The notes beneath the pieces are model-generated. The model saw only the letters and a list, made by a program, of their open reading frames with translations, did no database searches and was not told the DNA's origin. This document shows, piece after piece, positions 8,746-17,135 of a stretch of 64,000 nt of DNA. Source of the stretch: Vallitalea sp. (GTDB taxonomy: Bacteria > Bacillota > Clostridia > Lachnospirales > Vallitaleaceae); the NCBI GenBank assembly GCA_025210515.1, contig JAOARM010000045.1, positions 1 to 64,000 of the forward strand, read 5' to 3'. Both the position numbers and the translations under genes were made by a program. Position 1 is the first letter of the stretch. The number at the start of each line of letters is the position of its first letter.

Positions 8746-9858
8746 ATGAACAAACTAAAAAATCTAGGCATCAAAATACTTTTAGTAAGTAGTTTTACCC
8801 TTGTTTTAAACCTTTCTGTATATGCTCAAACAACTAATGAGCAACCTTCTACAGAAACACCTGTCGTAGATAATTCAGTGCAAGAAGAAACACAGGAAGA
8901 AGTACAAGAAACTCAAGAAGAATCTCAAGAACCTAACATATCATTTATTCATGTTGATCTTGACTATGAATTCTTACTTACCGTTGACGAAAATGGAACT
9001 ATACTTTCTGCAGAAGCAATGACTGAAGAAGGTACTACTACATTAGAATCTGTACAATTAATTGACTCTTCTATTACCGACGGAATTCAAGAATTGTTAG
9101 ATGTATCAACACAAGATACTGAAATATCATTATTAATAACATCTGATGACGATACAATGACTTCTGCATTATCAGAAACACTAATTGCTTCATTTGGTGA
9201 TGTTATTGAAGACTACTCTACTGATGAAGATTCTACTGATGATGATTCTACTGACGATGACTCTGCTGCTGATGACTCTACTGATGATGTCTCTCCTGAT
9301 GATGACTCTACTGATGATGACTCTACTGATGATGACTCTGCTGATGATGACTCTGCTGATGATGACTCTACTGATGAAGGCTCTACTGATGATGACTCTG
9401 CTGATGATGACTCTACTGATGATGACTCAGATACAAATAACAATCCTGTGATAGTACGAATTGAATTAGCAAGGCAATTAGGTATCTCTCCAGGAAAAAT
9501 GAATTTAATACAAAGATTACAAAAATCATTTAATGATGATGATGAAATAGATTATTCATACTGGGCTAATAGACCAGTAAAGGAAATTATGAAAAATATT
9601 AAATCTAATAAAAAATCTGTTGTTTTAAATAATAATATAACAAAAAACAAAGAAGAAATCCTAGAAAAAGAAGCTAATGAAAAATCACCTATTTATAATA
9701 AAATAGTGAAAGAGATTAAACAACAATTTATAGATACAATTAGAAATGAAAAACCTAATATCACAAATACAAAATACACTAAACAAAAATCAAATAAACC
9801 AGAAAAACATTCTTCAAAAAATATGAAAATTAAAGGTAATAACAACAAAAAAAGATAA
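8746..9858 (+). CDS. Secreted protein with RsgI-like domain and Asp/Ser/Thr repeat, under c-di-GMP control
   Basis: The 370-residue protein begins with a signal peptide (MNKLKNLGIKILLVSSFTLV...VYAQ). Residues about 60-155 (VDLDYEFLLTVDENGTILSAEAM ... ISLLI) resemble the extracellular domain of RsgI-type anti-sigma factors and their relatives. Residues about 160-232 are a D-D-D-S-T-type repeat. Then comes IELARQLGISPGKMNLIQRLQKS, a motif seen at the end of such RsgI-like proteins, and a very lysine-rich tail of about 100 residues. No transmembrane helix follows the signal, so it looks secreted and polyampholytic, possibly cell-wall associated. AAGGAGG lies 7 bases before the ATG. Function unknown; the riboswitch suggests a surface or biofilm role. 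Confidence 0.85.
   Translation: MNKLKNLGIKILLVSSFTLVLNLSVYAQTTNEQPSTETPVVDNSVQEETQEEVQETQEESQEPNISFIHVDLDYEFLLTVDENGTILSAEAMTEEGTTTLESVQLIDSSITDGIQELLDVSTQDTEISLLITSDDDTMTSALSETLIASFGDVIEDYSTDEDSTDDDSTDDDSAADDSTDDVSPDDDSTDDDSTDDDSADDDSADDDSTDEGSTDDDSADDDSTDDDSDTNNNPVIVRIELARQLGISPGKMNLIQRLQKSFNDDDEIDYSYWANRPVKEIMKNIKSNKKSVVLNNNITKNKEEILEKEANEKSPIYNKIVKEIKQQFIDTIRNEKPNITNTKYTKQKSNKPEKHSSKNMKIKGNNNKKR
9220..9430 (+). repeat. In-frame tandem repeat encoding Asp-Asp-Asp-Ser-(Thr/Ala)
   Basis: About fourteen near-identical 15-base units of the form GATGATGACTCTACT, with CT/GCT variation giving Thr or Ala. The unit is a multiple of three, so slippage alters repeat number without breaking the frame. 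It produces an acidic, flexible linker between the RsgI-like domain and the basic tail. Confidence 0.95.
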
Positions 9859-9885
9859 TAATTTGATGAGGGTTTCTTAAAATAC

Positions 9886-9927
9886 AAAAAATAGTTAAAG
9901 GATATATTAATCCTCTAACTATTTTTT
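9886..9927. terminator. Bidirectional terminator between the repeat protein and guanine deaminase
   Basis: AAAAAATAGTTA pairs with TAACTATTTTTT, with additional GGAT/ATCC pairing inside. A and T runs on both sides let it serve both convergent genes. Confidence 0.85.
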
Positions 9928-9931
9928 AATA

Positions 9932-11185
9932 TTATAAAAGTTGACCTTCCAAATATCTGTCTATTATATTACTTGCATCTCCGCAATATAAAAATCTTTG
10001 CAATTGCTCTAAAGGTGTTAAATTATTAATCAGTTTATCCCCACTATTAATAACTAAAGCATCAAAATAATAATCTTTTTCAAAACTACCTACTTTGCCA
10101 AAAAAACTTCCATTTATTTTAGTAGCTAAGTAAAATGCTTCTGATTCACTTAATGAACGTTCATTTTCATTTATTATATGGTTAATTTTTGAACACTGTA
10201 TTGCACTTGTTATAGTGTGTTGCATACCAATTTTATGCCCTGCACCAACATCAGAACCAAGACCTACTTTAATACCTTTATCTAAAAAATTAGTTAATGG
10301 CATAATACCACTTGTTAAATTCATATTGGAATTTGGACAGTGAACTAAGAAAATATTATCTTGTTTTGCCATTTCAATTTCAGCTTCACTAAGATATATA
10401 GAGTGTGCCATCAATGTCTTTTCTCTTCCATATAGATTATATTCTCTATATACATCTGAGTAATTTGGGTTTTTAGGAAATAATGATTTTACCCACTCTA
10501 CCTCTTTTTTATTCTCTGATAAATGAGTTTGCACTGGAATATTATATTTGCAAGAAATTTCTCCAAGTTTTTTAAGTAACTCGCTACTACAACTTGGTAC
10601 AAATCTTGGAGTAATAATTGGCTTAATTAACTCGCTAAAACTATTACTTTCAATAAATTCTCTTGTTTCTTTAATAGAACATTCTGTTGACTGAATCAGC
10701 TTATCTGGTGCATTTTGATTCATATTTACTTTTCCTACATATGCAGATAATCCTCTTTTCCTAAGTTCTTCAATTAAAACATATGTACTATCATTATGAA
10801 TAGTAGCAAATATACAAGAACGTAATGTACCATTATCATATAAGGCTTTCACAAAATGAGGATAAACCTCTCTTGCATAATCTATATCGCTAAACTTTTC
10901 TTCACTTCTAAATGTATACTTATTCAACCAATCAATTAATTCAAGATCTAATCCTACTCCCATCTGCATATATTGTGGTGCATGAATATGTAAATCAATA
11001 AATGAAGGTATTATAATAGAGTCACCGTAGTCAATTATTGGTACATCTATATACTTGTCTGGTAGTTTCTTATATACCCCAACAATTTTTTTATTATTAA
11101 CAACAATAAAACTGTCTTTACACACTTCAAATTGTGTCTTTTCTTTAGTATATATGATATGACCTTTAATGATTTTTAGATTCAT
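9932..11185 (-). CDS. guaD: Guanine deaminase
   Basis: This 417-residue amidohydrolase converts guanine to xanthine and ammonia. Metal ligands and family signatures are clear: DLHIHAPQYMQMGVGLD (H66, H68), DWLNKYTFRSEEKF, VQTHLSE, AHSIYLS and GLGSDVGAG (catalytic Asp). HAPQ...WL..YTF is specific for GuaD rather than chlorohydrolases. It is the last gene of the minus-strand purine arm, 35 bases after the threonine-synthase-like gene, and channels guanine into the xanthine pathway encoded upstream. The length matches the family. Its strong AGGAGG-type site lies just before 11185. Confidence 0.92.
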   Translation of the reverse strand: MNLKIIKGHIIYTKEKTQFEVCKDSFIVVNNKKIVGVYKKLPDKYIDVPIIDYGDSIIIPSFIDLHIHAPQYMQMGVGLDLELIDWLNKYTFRSEEKFSDIDYAREVYPHFVKALYDNGTLRSCIFATIHNDSTYVLIEELRKRGLSAYVGKVNMNQNAPDKLIQSTECSIKETREFIESNSFSELIKPIITPRFVPSCSSELLKKLGEISCKYNIPVQTHLSENKKEVEWVKSLFPKNPNYSDVYREYNLYGREKTLMAHSIYLSEAEIEMAKQDNIFLVHCPNSNMNLTSGIMPLTNFLDKGIKVGLGSDVGAGHKIGMQHTITSAIQCSKINHIINENERSLSESEAFYLATKINGSFFGKVGSFEKDYYFDALVINSGDKLINNLTPLEQLQRFLYCGDASNIIDRYLEGQLL

Positions 11186-11220
11186 TTTACACCTCCTAAT
11201 ATTGTCAGCACTTAATTAAA

Positions 11221-12456
11221 TTAATATTTAACAAAGTACTTCTTTAACTCTTCAATATTTGGTTGGCAAACAATAGGTTTCGGTGTTGCTTTCAGAGCAT
11301 TTTTAACATCCTTCAATCCATTTCCTGTTACAATAACTGAAACTGTTTCATCACTTTTAATAATACCTTCTCTACATGCTTTCATTACTCCCGAAAGACC
11401 TGCAACGCCTGCTGGTTCTCCAAAAATACCTTCACATGAACCAAGAATCTTCATTGTTTCAAGTATTGCCTCATCTGACACTACAACCCATGTACCTTTT
11501 GATCTTGATACTGCATTCATTCCCTTAATTGGGTTTCTGGGAATACCTACAGAAATACTATCTGCAATAGTATTTTCATCTGTAGGTTCTAATGGTTTAT
11601 TCTCAATAAATGCCGTATAAAATGGACAACAACCTTTCGCTTGAACTCCTAATAGTTTTGGAATACGATCTATTAATCCAATACTAAACAAATCAAAAAA
11701 GCCTTTATAAACTCCACCAATTGTACAACCATCACCTACTGATACAGCAACCCAATCAGGAACTTTCCATTTCAACTGCTCCGCTATCTCCATAGCAACC
11801 GTTTTCTTTCCCTCAACCATATGAGGATTAATAGCCGCATTCCTATTATACCAACCCCAATAATCTATTGCCTTTTTAGATAACTGAAAAGTCTCTCTAT
11901 AATCACCTTTGACACAAATCACCTTTGCACCATAAATCAACAACTGTGCAAGCTTACCTTGTGGTGCCCTTTCTGGAACAAAAATCACCGTAGACAATCC
12001 CATTCTAGCTGCATTACCAGCAAGAGAAGAAGCCGCATTTCCTGTTGAACTACACGCAATTACATCTCTTCCCTCACTACTAGCCTTAATAACTGCCACG
12101 GCAGAAGCTCTATCTTTCAAAGAAGCCGTTGGATTCAATCCTTCGTCTTTAATATATAATTCTTTTATCCCTATTATACTAGCAAATCTATTAGATTTAT
12201 ATATAGGAGTCCACCCTACCCTAAGTGTCTCACTAAGCTTACTATCCTCAACAGACATAACATCTCTATATCGCCACATTGAATAATCCTTATTATTATC
12301 AAAATATGATTTATTAATAACTTTTTTCAACTTCTCATAATTATACTCAATATCCAAAATCCCTGTGTCTCCACACTTAGGACAAGTATATAAGTTATCA
12401 TTTTTATCATATTCTCTACCACATACTGTACACCTATAACTATTAACATACTTCAT
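11221..12456 (-). CDS. Threonine-synthase-like PLP enzyme with N-terminal zinc ribbon
   Basis: The 411-residue fold-type II PLP protein has an N-terminal rubredoxin-like zinc ribbon (CTVCG and CPKCG, Cys 9, 12, 25, 28), the PLP lysine in NPTASLKDRAS (K113), an asparagine loop STGNAASSLAG, and the glycine-rich phosphate loop GDGCTIGGV. It is annotated as threonine synthase by similarity, but no homoserine pathway gene is near; it sits between hydA and guaD. Most likely it handles an amino acid made in purine ring breakdown, such as 2,3-diaminopropionate, the job of YgeX in enterobacteria (inference). I chose ATG 12456 over GTG 12468 because GTGGTGAT then becomes its ribosome binding site. Confidence 0.8.
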   Translation of the reverse strand: MKYVNSYRCTVCGREYDKNDNLYTCPKCGDTGILDIEYNYEKLKKVINKSYFDNNKDYSMWRYRDVMSVEDSKLSETLRVGWTPIYKSNRFASIIGIKELYIKDEGLNPTASLKDRASAVAVIKASSEGRDVIACSSTGNAASSLAGNAARMGLSTVIFVPERAPQGKLAQLLIYGAKVICVKGDYRETFQLSKKAIDYWGWYNRNAAINPHMVEGKKTVAMEIAEQLKWKVPDWVAVSVGDGCTIGGVYKGFFDLFSIGLIDRIPKLLGVQAKGCCPFYTAFIENKPLEPTDENTIADSISVGIPRNPIKGMNAVSRSKGTWVVVSDEAILETMKILGSCEGIFGEPAGVAGLSGVMKACREGIIKSDETVSVIVTGNGLKDVKNALKATPKPIVCQPNIEELKKYFVKY

Positions 12457-12532
12457 AAATATCACCACTTTTTATTTAATAATAATAAAACGATTAATTA
12501 CATTTTTAAGTATTATGGAAGTTTCCGCTCCA

Positions 12533-12628
12533 AATGTATAGGGTAATATTCCGTCAGCTAATTAATCGTCCTGATTAAAACAGCTGACCTCGCCGTCCTG
12601 GCTCGTGCTCCATATTACCCTATACATT
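12533..12628 (-). repeat. Structured repeat element, copy 1
   Basis: A 17-bp perfect outer stem (12533-12549 with 12612-12628) encloses two hairpins. Read on the minus strand these are GCC-AGGAC-GGC within 12589-12611 and a long hairpin at 12553-12588 whose loop is CAGGACG. Copy 3 at 27533 is nearly identical in the interior. Both copies are flanked on the plus strand by TCCGCTCC on the left and a CGCT on the right. The conserved core runs in the same direction as the hydA/PLP transcript. No ORF of note. Confidence 0.85.
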
Positions 12629-12738
12629 CTCCGCTAGTTGCATTATTATTTTGTATTTCTATGCTTCCCAAAGTTTAAATTCGTAAGAAAATACAACATA
12701 GTTACTTTACAGAAGAATTTTGAACGCAACATAAAAAA

Positions 12739-12844
12739 GGTGGTGTTATAAGTAATGGGTTTTGCCACGGAGCAGGAGCGGAGTTCAGCCCTATTAAACA
12801 CGGACGTTTAAGGGCTGACTAAACCCATTACTTATAACACCACC
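12739..12844 (+). repeat. Structured repeat element, copy 2
   Basis: A perfect 24-bp outer stem (12739-12762 with 12821-12844) encloses a left-side core (12763-12783, with GAGCAGGAGCGG) and an inner hairpin 12785-12818 with TCAGCC/GGCTGA and TTAAAC/GTTTAA stems and loop ACGGAC. The layout equals copies 1, 3 and 4, but the outer-stem sequence is unrelated to theirs. The core is on the plus strand, opposite to the hydA transcript. Confidence 0.82.
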
Positions 12845-12873
12845 CTCCACCAGCCATCAACAAAATTCAACCT

Positions 12874-12934
12874 CCCCCCAAATACCCCAAACACCCTAAA
12901 TACCCCAACTCCCCCAACTAATCAAAATCCCCCC
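12874..12934 (-). other. G-rich tract with G-quadruplex potential in the hydA trailer
   Basis: On the minus strand, the sense strand of hydA, runs of 6, 5, 4, 3, 4 and 6 G residues occur (plus-strand C runs at 12929-12934, 12911-12915, 12903-12906, 12894-12896, 12885-12888 and 12874-12879). The last five runs are separated by loops of four to six bases, which satisfies the usual G3+N1-7 quadruplex pattern. It begins 13 bases after the hydA stop and ends 30 bases before structured repeat copy 2. The surrounding genome is very AT-rich, so this is exceptional. Confidence 0.85.
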
Positions 12935-12947
12935 TAACTCCTAACAT

Positions 12948-14246
12948 CTACCCTCTAACATACTCCCCACTCCCTCCAACAAACTCACCATCTCTAACAA
13001 CAAACTTCCCCCTACTAATAGTTGAAACAACCTCCCCAACTACCTCATAACCATCATAAACAGAATAATCACACCTAGAATGATTCCTCTCAATAACATA
13101 CCTTCTACTACAATCATAAATCACAACATCCCCATCAGAACCTTCTAACAATACCCCCTTCTTAGGATAAAGCCCATGTATCTTAGCAGGATTAACCGTC
13201 ATCTTATCAATAACCTTATCACCAAACAAACTATACATAACACTAAAAGAATGCTCAATCCCTCCTATCCCCATAGGCATATCAACTAATCTCTTACCAT
13301 ACTTCTCATCTTTCATAAAAGGACAATGATCAGTCCCAATAGTATCAATATAATCAAAGCTATCAACCAATAAACCAATCTCTTCCTCACTTCTAAGAGG
13401 AGGTGCTAAAGCATACAAATAACCATTATCCTTATTAAATACATCACTCCCAAAAGAAAAATACTGAGGACAACTCTCAATAAAAAAATTCTTATTCAAT
13501 ATATCACTATACTCATCACGTAACGCACTAATAGTATTACCACTACTTAGATGAACCATATACAAATTCCCATCATGATCTCTTGTATATCTAGCCAGTT
13601 TCAAAGCTTCATTAAGTTCCGCCCTAGAACTTCTACTAATTGCCAAATCAACCACTTCAAAGCTTTTATCCAAATTAATAAGTTCATCATCCTCAATATG
13701 AGCTAATACAATAAAATCATTCTTCCTTGATAACTTTAGAAACTCAATTATCTCATTATCATATGTTCTTCTTCCAGAATCAGAATAAGTAGTAAACAAC
13801 TTAACAGAAGGCAATCCTAATTTCTTCATAGTTTTTACTATAGAATCAACTTCCCCTACTGGATTTTTAACAGTTGCATGAAAACCATAATCTACTACAC
13901 TTTTTTCTGCCAACTTCCTACGACTTATAAAAGCATCTTCTAATTCTTTTGCATTATCAACTGGATCAAGAAAATCTACAAACGTAGTTATTCCACCATA
14001 TGCTCCACTTACAGAACCCCAGTAAAAATCATCACAAGAAGTATATCTACCAACATTAAGTTCAAAATGCACATGAGGATCAATAAATCCCGGTAAAACC
14101 TTTTTACCAACAGCATTATATATATCTGTACTATCTAAAATATCATCAGTAATACTAGCAATTTTACCATCTTTTATATACAGATTTTTCCTTACATAAC
14201 TACCATCAATATATAACTCTCCACCTATAATAGCTAAATCATACAT
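12948..14246 (-). CDS. hydA: Dihydropyrimidinase/hydantoinase-family amidohydrolase
   Basis: The 432-residue cyclic amidohydrolase has the complete binuclear metal site: DPHVH (H58, H60), the carboxylated lysine region PSVKLFTTY (K149), AHIEDDE (H183), VHLSSG (H232) and the aspartate in TDHCPF (D306). Family members open cyclic amides; in the anaerobic urate/xanthine cluster the HyuA/HydA protein is thought to open a ring intermediate. It lies 4 bases after the TrpB-like gene (transcription right to left) and is followed by a long trailer with the G-rich tract and two structured repeats. The 3' end of the gene is strikingly C-free on the coding strand, unlike its neighbours. Confidence 0.9.
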   Translation of the reverse strand: MYDLAIIGGELYIDGSYVRKNLYIKDGKIASITDDILDSTDIYNAVGKKVLPGFIDPHVHFELNVGRYTSCDDFYWGSVSGAYGGITTFVDFLDPVDNAKELEDAFISRRKLAEKSVVDYGFHATVKNPVGEVDSIVKTMKKLGLPSVKLFTTYSDSGRRTYDNEIIEFLKLSRKNDFIVLAHIEDDELINLDKSFEVVDLAISRSSRAELNEALKLARYTRDHDGNLYMVHLSSGNTISALRDEYSDILNKNFFIESCPQYFSFGSDVFNKDNGYLYALAPPLRSEEEIGLLVDSFDYIDTIGTDHCPFMKDEKYGKRLVDMPMGIGGIEHSFSVMYSLFGDKVIDKMTVNPAKIHGLYPKKGVLLEGSDGDVVIYDCSRRYVIERNHSRCDYSVYDGYEVVGEVVSTISRGKFVVRDGEFVGGSGEYVRG

Positions 14247-14249
14247 ATA

Positions 14250-15737
14250 TTATACCTCTTTAAGCTCTCTAACTTTTTCATTAAACGCTTTTATTAATTC
14301 ATCTAACTTATCAGTTTGCTCTACAATATCTGTCCAGTAACTATCATCATACCACTGAGCTAATATCTCTTCATAAGTTTTACCTTGTTGTTCTACCCAT
14401 GTATAATATTTAAGATTATGAACTGCTCTTCTATCATTGTAATTAAGTTCTTTAAAATAATCTGTATTAATACCTTTAAAATACCTTTCCATTACACCAT
14501 AAGCATCATATGAACTAAATTCTCCTCTTTCCTCATTTAACTCTGATAATCTACTTTGGTACATATCAATAGAATCCGTTAACACAGTTACAACAACATC
14601 ATCTTTCGTAAGCTCAAAATACTTAGCAAATTTTATAGCTGAAATAATATTAGCGGCTCCAGAAATTCCGACTAATCTAAGTTTATCAATAATATCTTGA
14701 CTAACCCCATTAGATTTTAATAGTTTAATTCCTTCTGATTCATTAAACATACGAATCCAATTCATTGGAGCTTCATCGTCTATAGCAACAGCAATATCAG
14801 TATTTTTCACATTATGAATCCAAGGAATATGTTTATCACCTATACCCTCTATACGATGTTCTCCATAACCATTTCTATATATTGTTGGACATTGTAACGC
14901 TTCACTTGCCGCAATCTTACTATATTGATATTTTTTCTTGAGATAATCTCCTGCTGCAATTGTTCCTCCAGAACCAGTAGAACTAATATATCCCCTAAAT
15001 CTACTGTTATCATCCATTACCTCTGTAAGAACCTCTTCAATTGCAGAACCTGTAACTTCATAATGCCATAAATAATTACCAAACTCCTCAAATTGGTTAA
15101 ATATCATTAAATCTTCACCAGAATTTCTAAGTTCCCAACATTTATCAAATATCTCTTTTACATTACTTTCACTTCCCGGTGTTTTAATAGTTTCTCCTGC
15201 TACATTCTTCAACCATTCAAAACGTTCATTACTCATACCTTCTGGTAATATAGCAATTGAATCACATGATAAAAGAGCTGAATCATAAGCCCCACCTCTA
15301 CAATAATTACCAGTAGATGGCCATACTGCTTTTTGCTTAGTTGGGTCAAACTGCCCTGTAACAAGTCTTGGCACAAGACATCCAAATGCAGCCCCTACTT
15401 TGTGTGCTCCTGTTGGAAACCATTTACCAACTAGTGCAATAACTTTTGCTTTTACACCTGTAAGTTCTTCTGGAAGAGTTATATAATTAACTTTTCCAAA
15501 TCCTCCACCAAATTCTGTATCTTCATTTTTCCAACTAATTCTAAATAAATTCAGAGGATTAATATCCCATAACCCAACATTTTTTAGTTTATTTTTTATA
15601 TCTTCTGGAATAAGATTAGGATTTTTCATTTGTTCTATAGTTGGAATAATTATATCTCTTTTTTTTGCACGCTTTACAACATTATTTAATGTATCTTCAT
15701 TAATTGTTAGATCAATTAAATTAAATTTATTATTCAT
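14250..15737 (-). CDS. TrpB-like fold-type II PLP-dependent lyase of the purine cluster
   Basis: The 495-residue protein carries a tryptophan-synthase-beta-like PLP lysine motif PTGAHKVGAAFG (K113), a substrate loop PSTGNYCRGGAY, and the glycine-rich phosphate loop STGSGGTIAAG (about residue 254). It is longer than YgeX (about 400) and lacks YgeX signature text, so I do not call it diaminopropionate ammonia-lyase. Its place between the molybdenum hydroxylase and hydA, with 4- and 23-base gaps, makes it part of the purine pathway. Plausible role: beta-elimination from a diamino acid or ureido intermediate (inference). AGGAGG precedes the start. Confidence 0.82.
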   Translation of the reverse strand: MNNKFNLIDLTINEDTLNNVVKRAKKRDIIIPTIEQMKNPNLIPEDIKNKLKNVGLWDINPLNLFRISWKNEDTEFGGGFGKVNYITLPEELTGVKAKVIALVGKWFPTGAHKVGAAFGCLVPRLVTGQFDPTKQKAVWPSTGNYCRGGAYDSALLSCDSIAILPEGMSNERFEWLKNVAGETIKTPGSESNVKEIFDKCWELRNSGEDLMIFNQFEEFGNYLWHYEVTGSAIEEVLTEVMDDNSRFRGYISSTGSGGTIAAGDYLKKKYQYSKIAASEALQCPTIYRNGYGEHRIEGIGDKHIPWIHNVKNTDIAVAIDDEAPMNWIRMFNESEGIKLLKSNGVSQDIIDKLRLVGISGAANIISAIKFAKYFELTKDDVVVTVLTDSIDMYQSRLSELNEERGEFSSYDAYGVMERYFKGINTDYFKELNYNDRRAVHNLKYYTWVEQQGKTYEEILAQWYDDSYWTDIVEQTDKLDELIKAFNEKVRELKEV

Positions 15738-15760
15738 AAACTCCTCCTATGAAATTACGC

Positions 15761-16240
15761 TTATTTTGCCATACGCTCTTTCTTAACTTTCATAATAGCA
15801 TTAGTAATATTTTCATAACCTGTACAACGACATAGATTACCTGCAAGATGTTTCTTAATCTCTTCTCTTGTATATTCTTTATCACTTTCAATTATAGGCA
15901 TAGCAGACATAATAAATCCTGGTGTACAAAAACCACATTGAACAGCTGCTTCATCAATGAAAGCTTGTTGAATATCTGATATATTTCCATCTTCATCCAT
16001 TAACCCTTCAAGCGTTCGTATCTCTTTACCTTCTGCCCATATAGCAAGATAAATACAAGAGTCAAAAGTTTCCCCATTAATTAAAACCGTGCAAGCTCCA
16101 CATTCTCCAACCTCACATCCTTTTTTAACGCTTGTTAGATGAAGCTGATTTCTAAGAACGTCAAGAAGTGAATCTCTATTGTCAATCATAATCTGTGTAG
16201 GCTCATCATTTACTGTGAAGCTTAACATTACTTTAGACAT
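15761..16240 (-). CDS. xdhC: Xanthine dehydrogenase-type [2Fe-2S] subunit
   Basis: The 160-residue electron-transfer subunit has an N-terminal plant-ferredoxin-like cluster (CEVGECGACTVLINGE) and the C-terminal helical [2Fe-2S] domain (CGFCTPGF ... NLCRCTGYENI). These pass electrons from the molybdenum site to FAD. I use ATG 16240 rather than one at 16255 because GGAGGTG sits 7 bases before it. The start overlaps the stop of the FAD subunit by 8 bases, showing translational coupling. The gene order Mo, FAD, FeS along the transcript matches clostridial three-subunit hydroxylases. The symbol follows enterobacterial use, where XdhC is the FeS subunit. Confidence 0.92.
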   Translation of the reverse strand: MSKVMLSFTVNDEPTQIMIDNRDSLLDVLRNQLHLTSVKKGCEVGECGACTVLINGETFDSCIYLAIWAEGKEIRTLEGLMDEDGNISDIQQAFIDEAAVQCGFCTPGFIMSAMPIIESDKEYTREEIKKHLAGNLCRCTGYENITNAIMKVKKERMAK

Positions 16241-17120
16241 TAAATTCACCTCCACATTTTATTACTGCTTCTTTCAAAGCTCTTTTGCTTAGTTCTTTTG
16301 CTAGTTGTAGGCGAAGGATTTTTGATGCACGCCAAGAATCTCTAGGTTTTACTTCTGTTAATACCATATTGCTAAATTCATCTAACATTTCATTAGATAT
16401 ATCTATACCTATTACGGCTTTTTCCGTATTAGGACAACGCATTGGAACAGGTCCTGCAACACCATAAGCGATACGAACATCTTCAATCTTATTTTTATTA
16501 CAATCTAATCTACATGTTACACAACAGCCTAGAGTTGCTATATCCATAGCATTACGCATAGCGTATTTAATATAGCACCCATTAAAATCTTCATAATTCT
16601 CTTTTGATATGTATATAGCTGTAAGAATTTCCCCATTAGTTAAATCCACTTTACCAGGCCCTAAGTAATATTCTGATATTGGTATTATTCTTATTCCACT
16701 TTGCCCAGTTATCTCAAGTTCTGCATTAAGAGCAAATAATGTTGATGCACTATCTGCACTTGTAACTCCATTAGAAATATTTCCGCCAATTGTTCCTATA
16801 TTTCTAATCTGAGGCCCTCCTACTTGGTCAACAGCTTCACCTAATACTGGTATATATTTTTTAATAATTTCATTACTTGATATATGAGAAAAACTTGTAA
16901 GAGGCCCTATTTTTATCTTTCCATATTCATCAATTGTTATCCCTCTAAGTTCATCTAATGAATATATACTTACAAGAGAACATCCTGCTAGTTTTCCTTC
17001 ATGAATTTTAATAAGTATATCGCTTCCACCTGCAATAATAATAGAATCTTTATTGGCTACTAGGTGCTCTATTGCATCTTCAACAGAAGTTGCTGAATAT
17101 ATTTCATTAATATCATACAT
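16233..17120 (-). CDS. xdhB: Xanthine dehydrogenase-type FAD-binding subunit
   Basis: The 295-residue CoxM/XdhB-type subunit has the FAD pyrophosphate motif AGGSDILIKIHEG (about residue 30) and the second FAD motif NIGTIGGNISNG (about residue 107), followed by the C-terminal CO-dehydrogenase-flavoprotein-like domain. It accepts electrons from the iron-sulfur subunit and passes them to NAD(P) or another carrier. It is 15 bases downstream of the large subunit and overlaps the FeS gene. An N-terminal YSATSVEDAIEHL stretch is typical. Substrate is set by the large subunit. Confidence 0.92.
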   Translation of the reverse strand: MYDINEIYSATSVEDAIEHLVANKDSIIIAGGSDILIKIHEGKLAGCSLVSIYSLDELRGITIDEYGKIKIGPLTSFSHISSNEIIKKYIPVLGEAVDQVGGPQIRNIGTIGGNISNGVTSADSASTLFALNAELEITGQSGIRIIPISEYYLGPGKVDLTNGEILTAIYISKENYEDFNGCYIKYAMRNAMDIATLGCCVTCRLDCNKNKIEDVRIAYGVAGPVPMRCPNTEKAVIGIDISNEMLDEFSNMVLTEVKPRDSWRASKILRLQLAKELSKRALKEAVIKCGGEFNV

Positions 17121-17135
17121 ATCTCTTCACCTTCT

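Noticed and set aside
9220..9430. CRISPR-like array
   Set aside because: Units are contiguous, with no spacers, and encode a protein repeat in frame.
9213..9451. Open frames on both strands and in a second plus-strand frame over the repeat
   Set aside because: They arise from the 15-base repeat having no stops in several frames; the proteins are simple Ser/Glu/Val or Leu/Met runs and lie within the real gene.
11221..12456. True threonine synthase gene
   Set aside because: Sequence similarity fits, but there is no homoserine pathway gene nearby and the gene lies in the purine operon, so I kept the name general.
14250..15737. YgeX, 2,3-diaminopropionate ammonia-lyase
   Set aside because: The protein is about 100 residues longer than YgeX and does not contain its characteristic segments.
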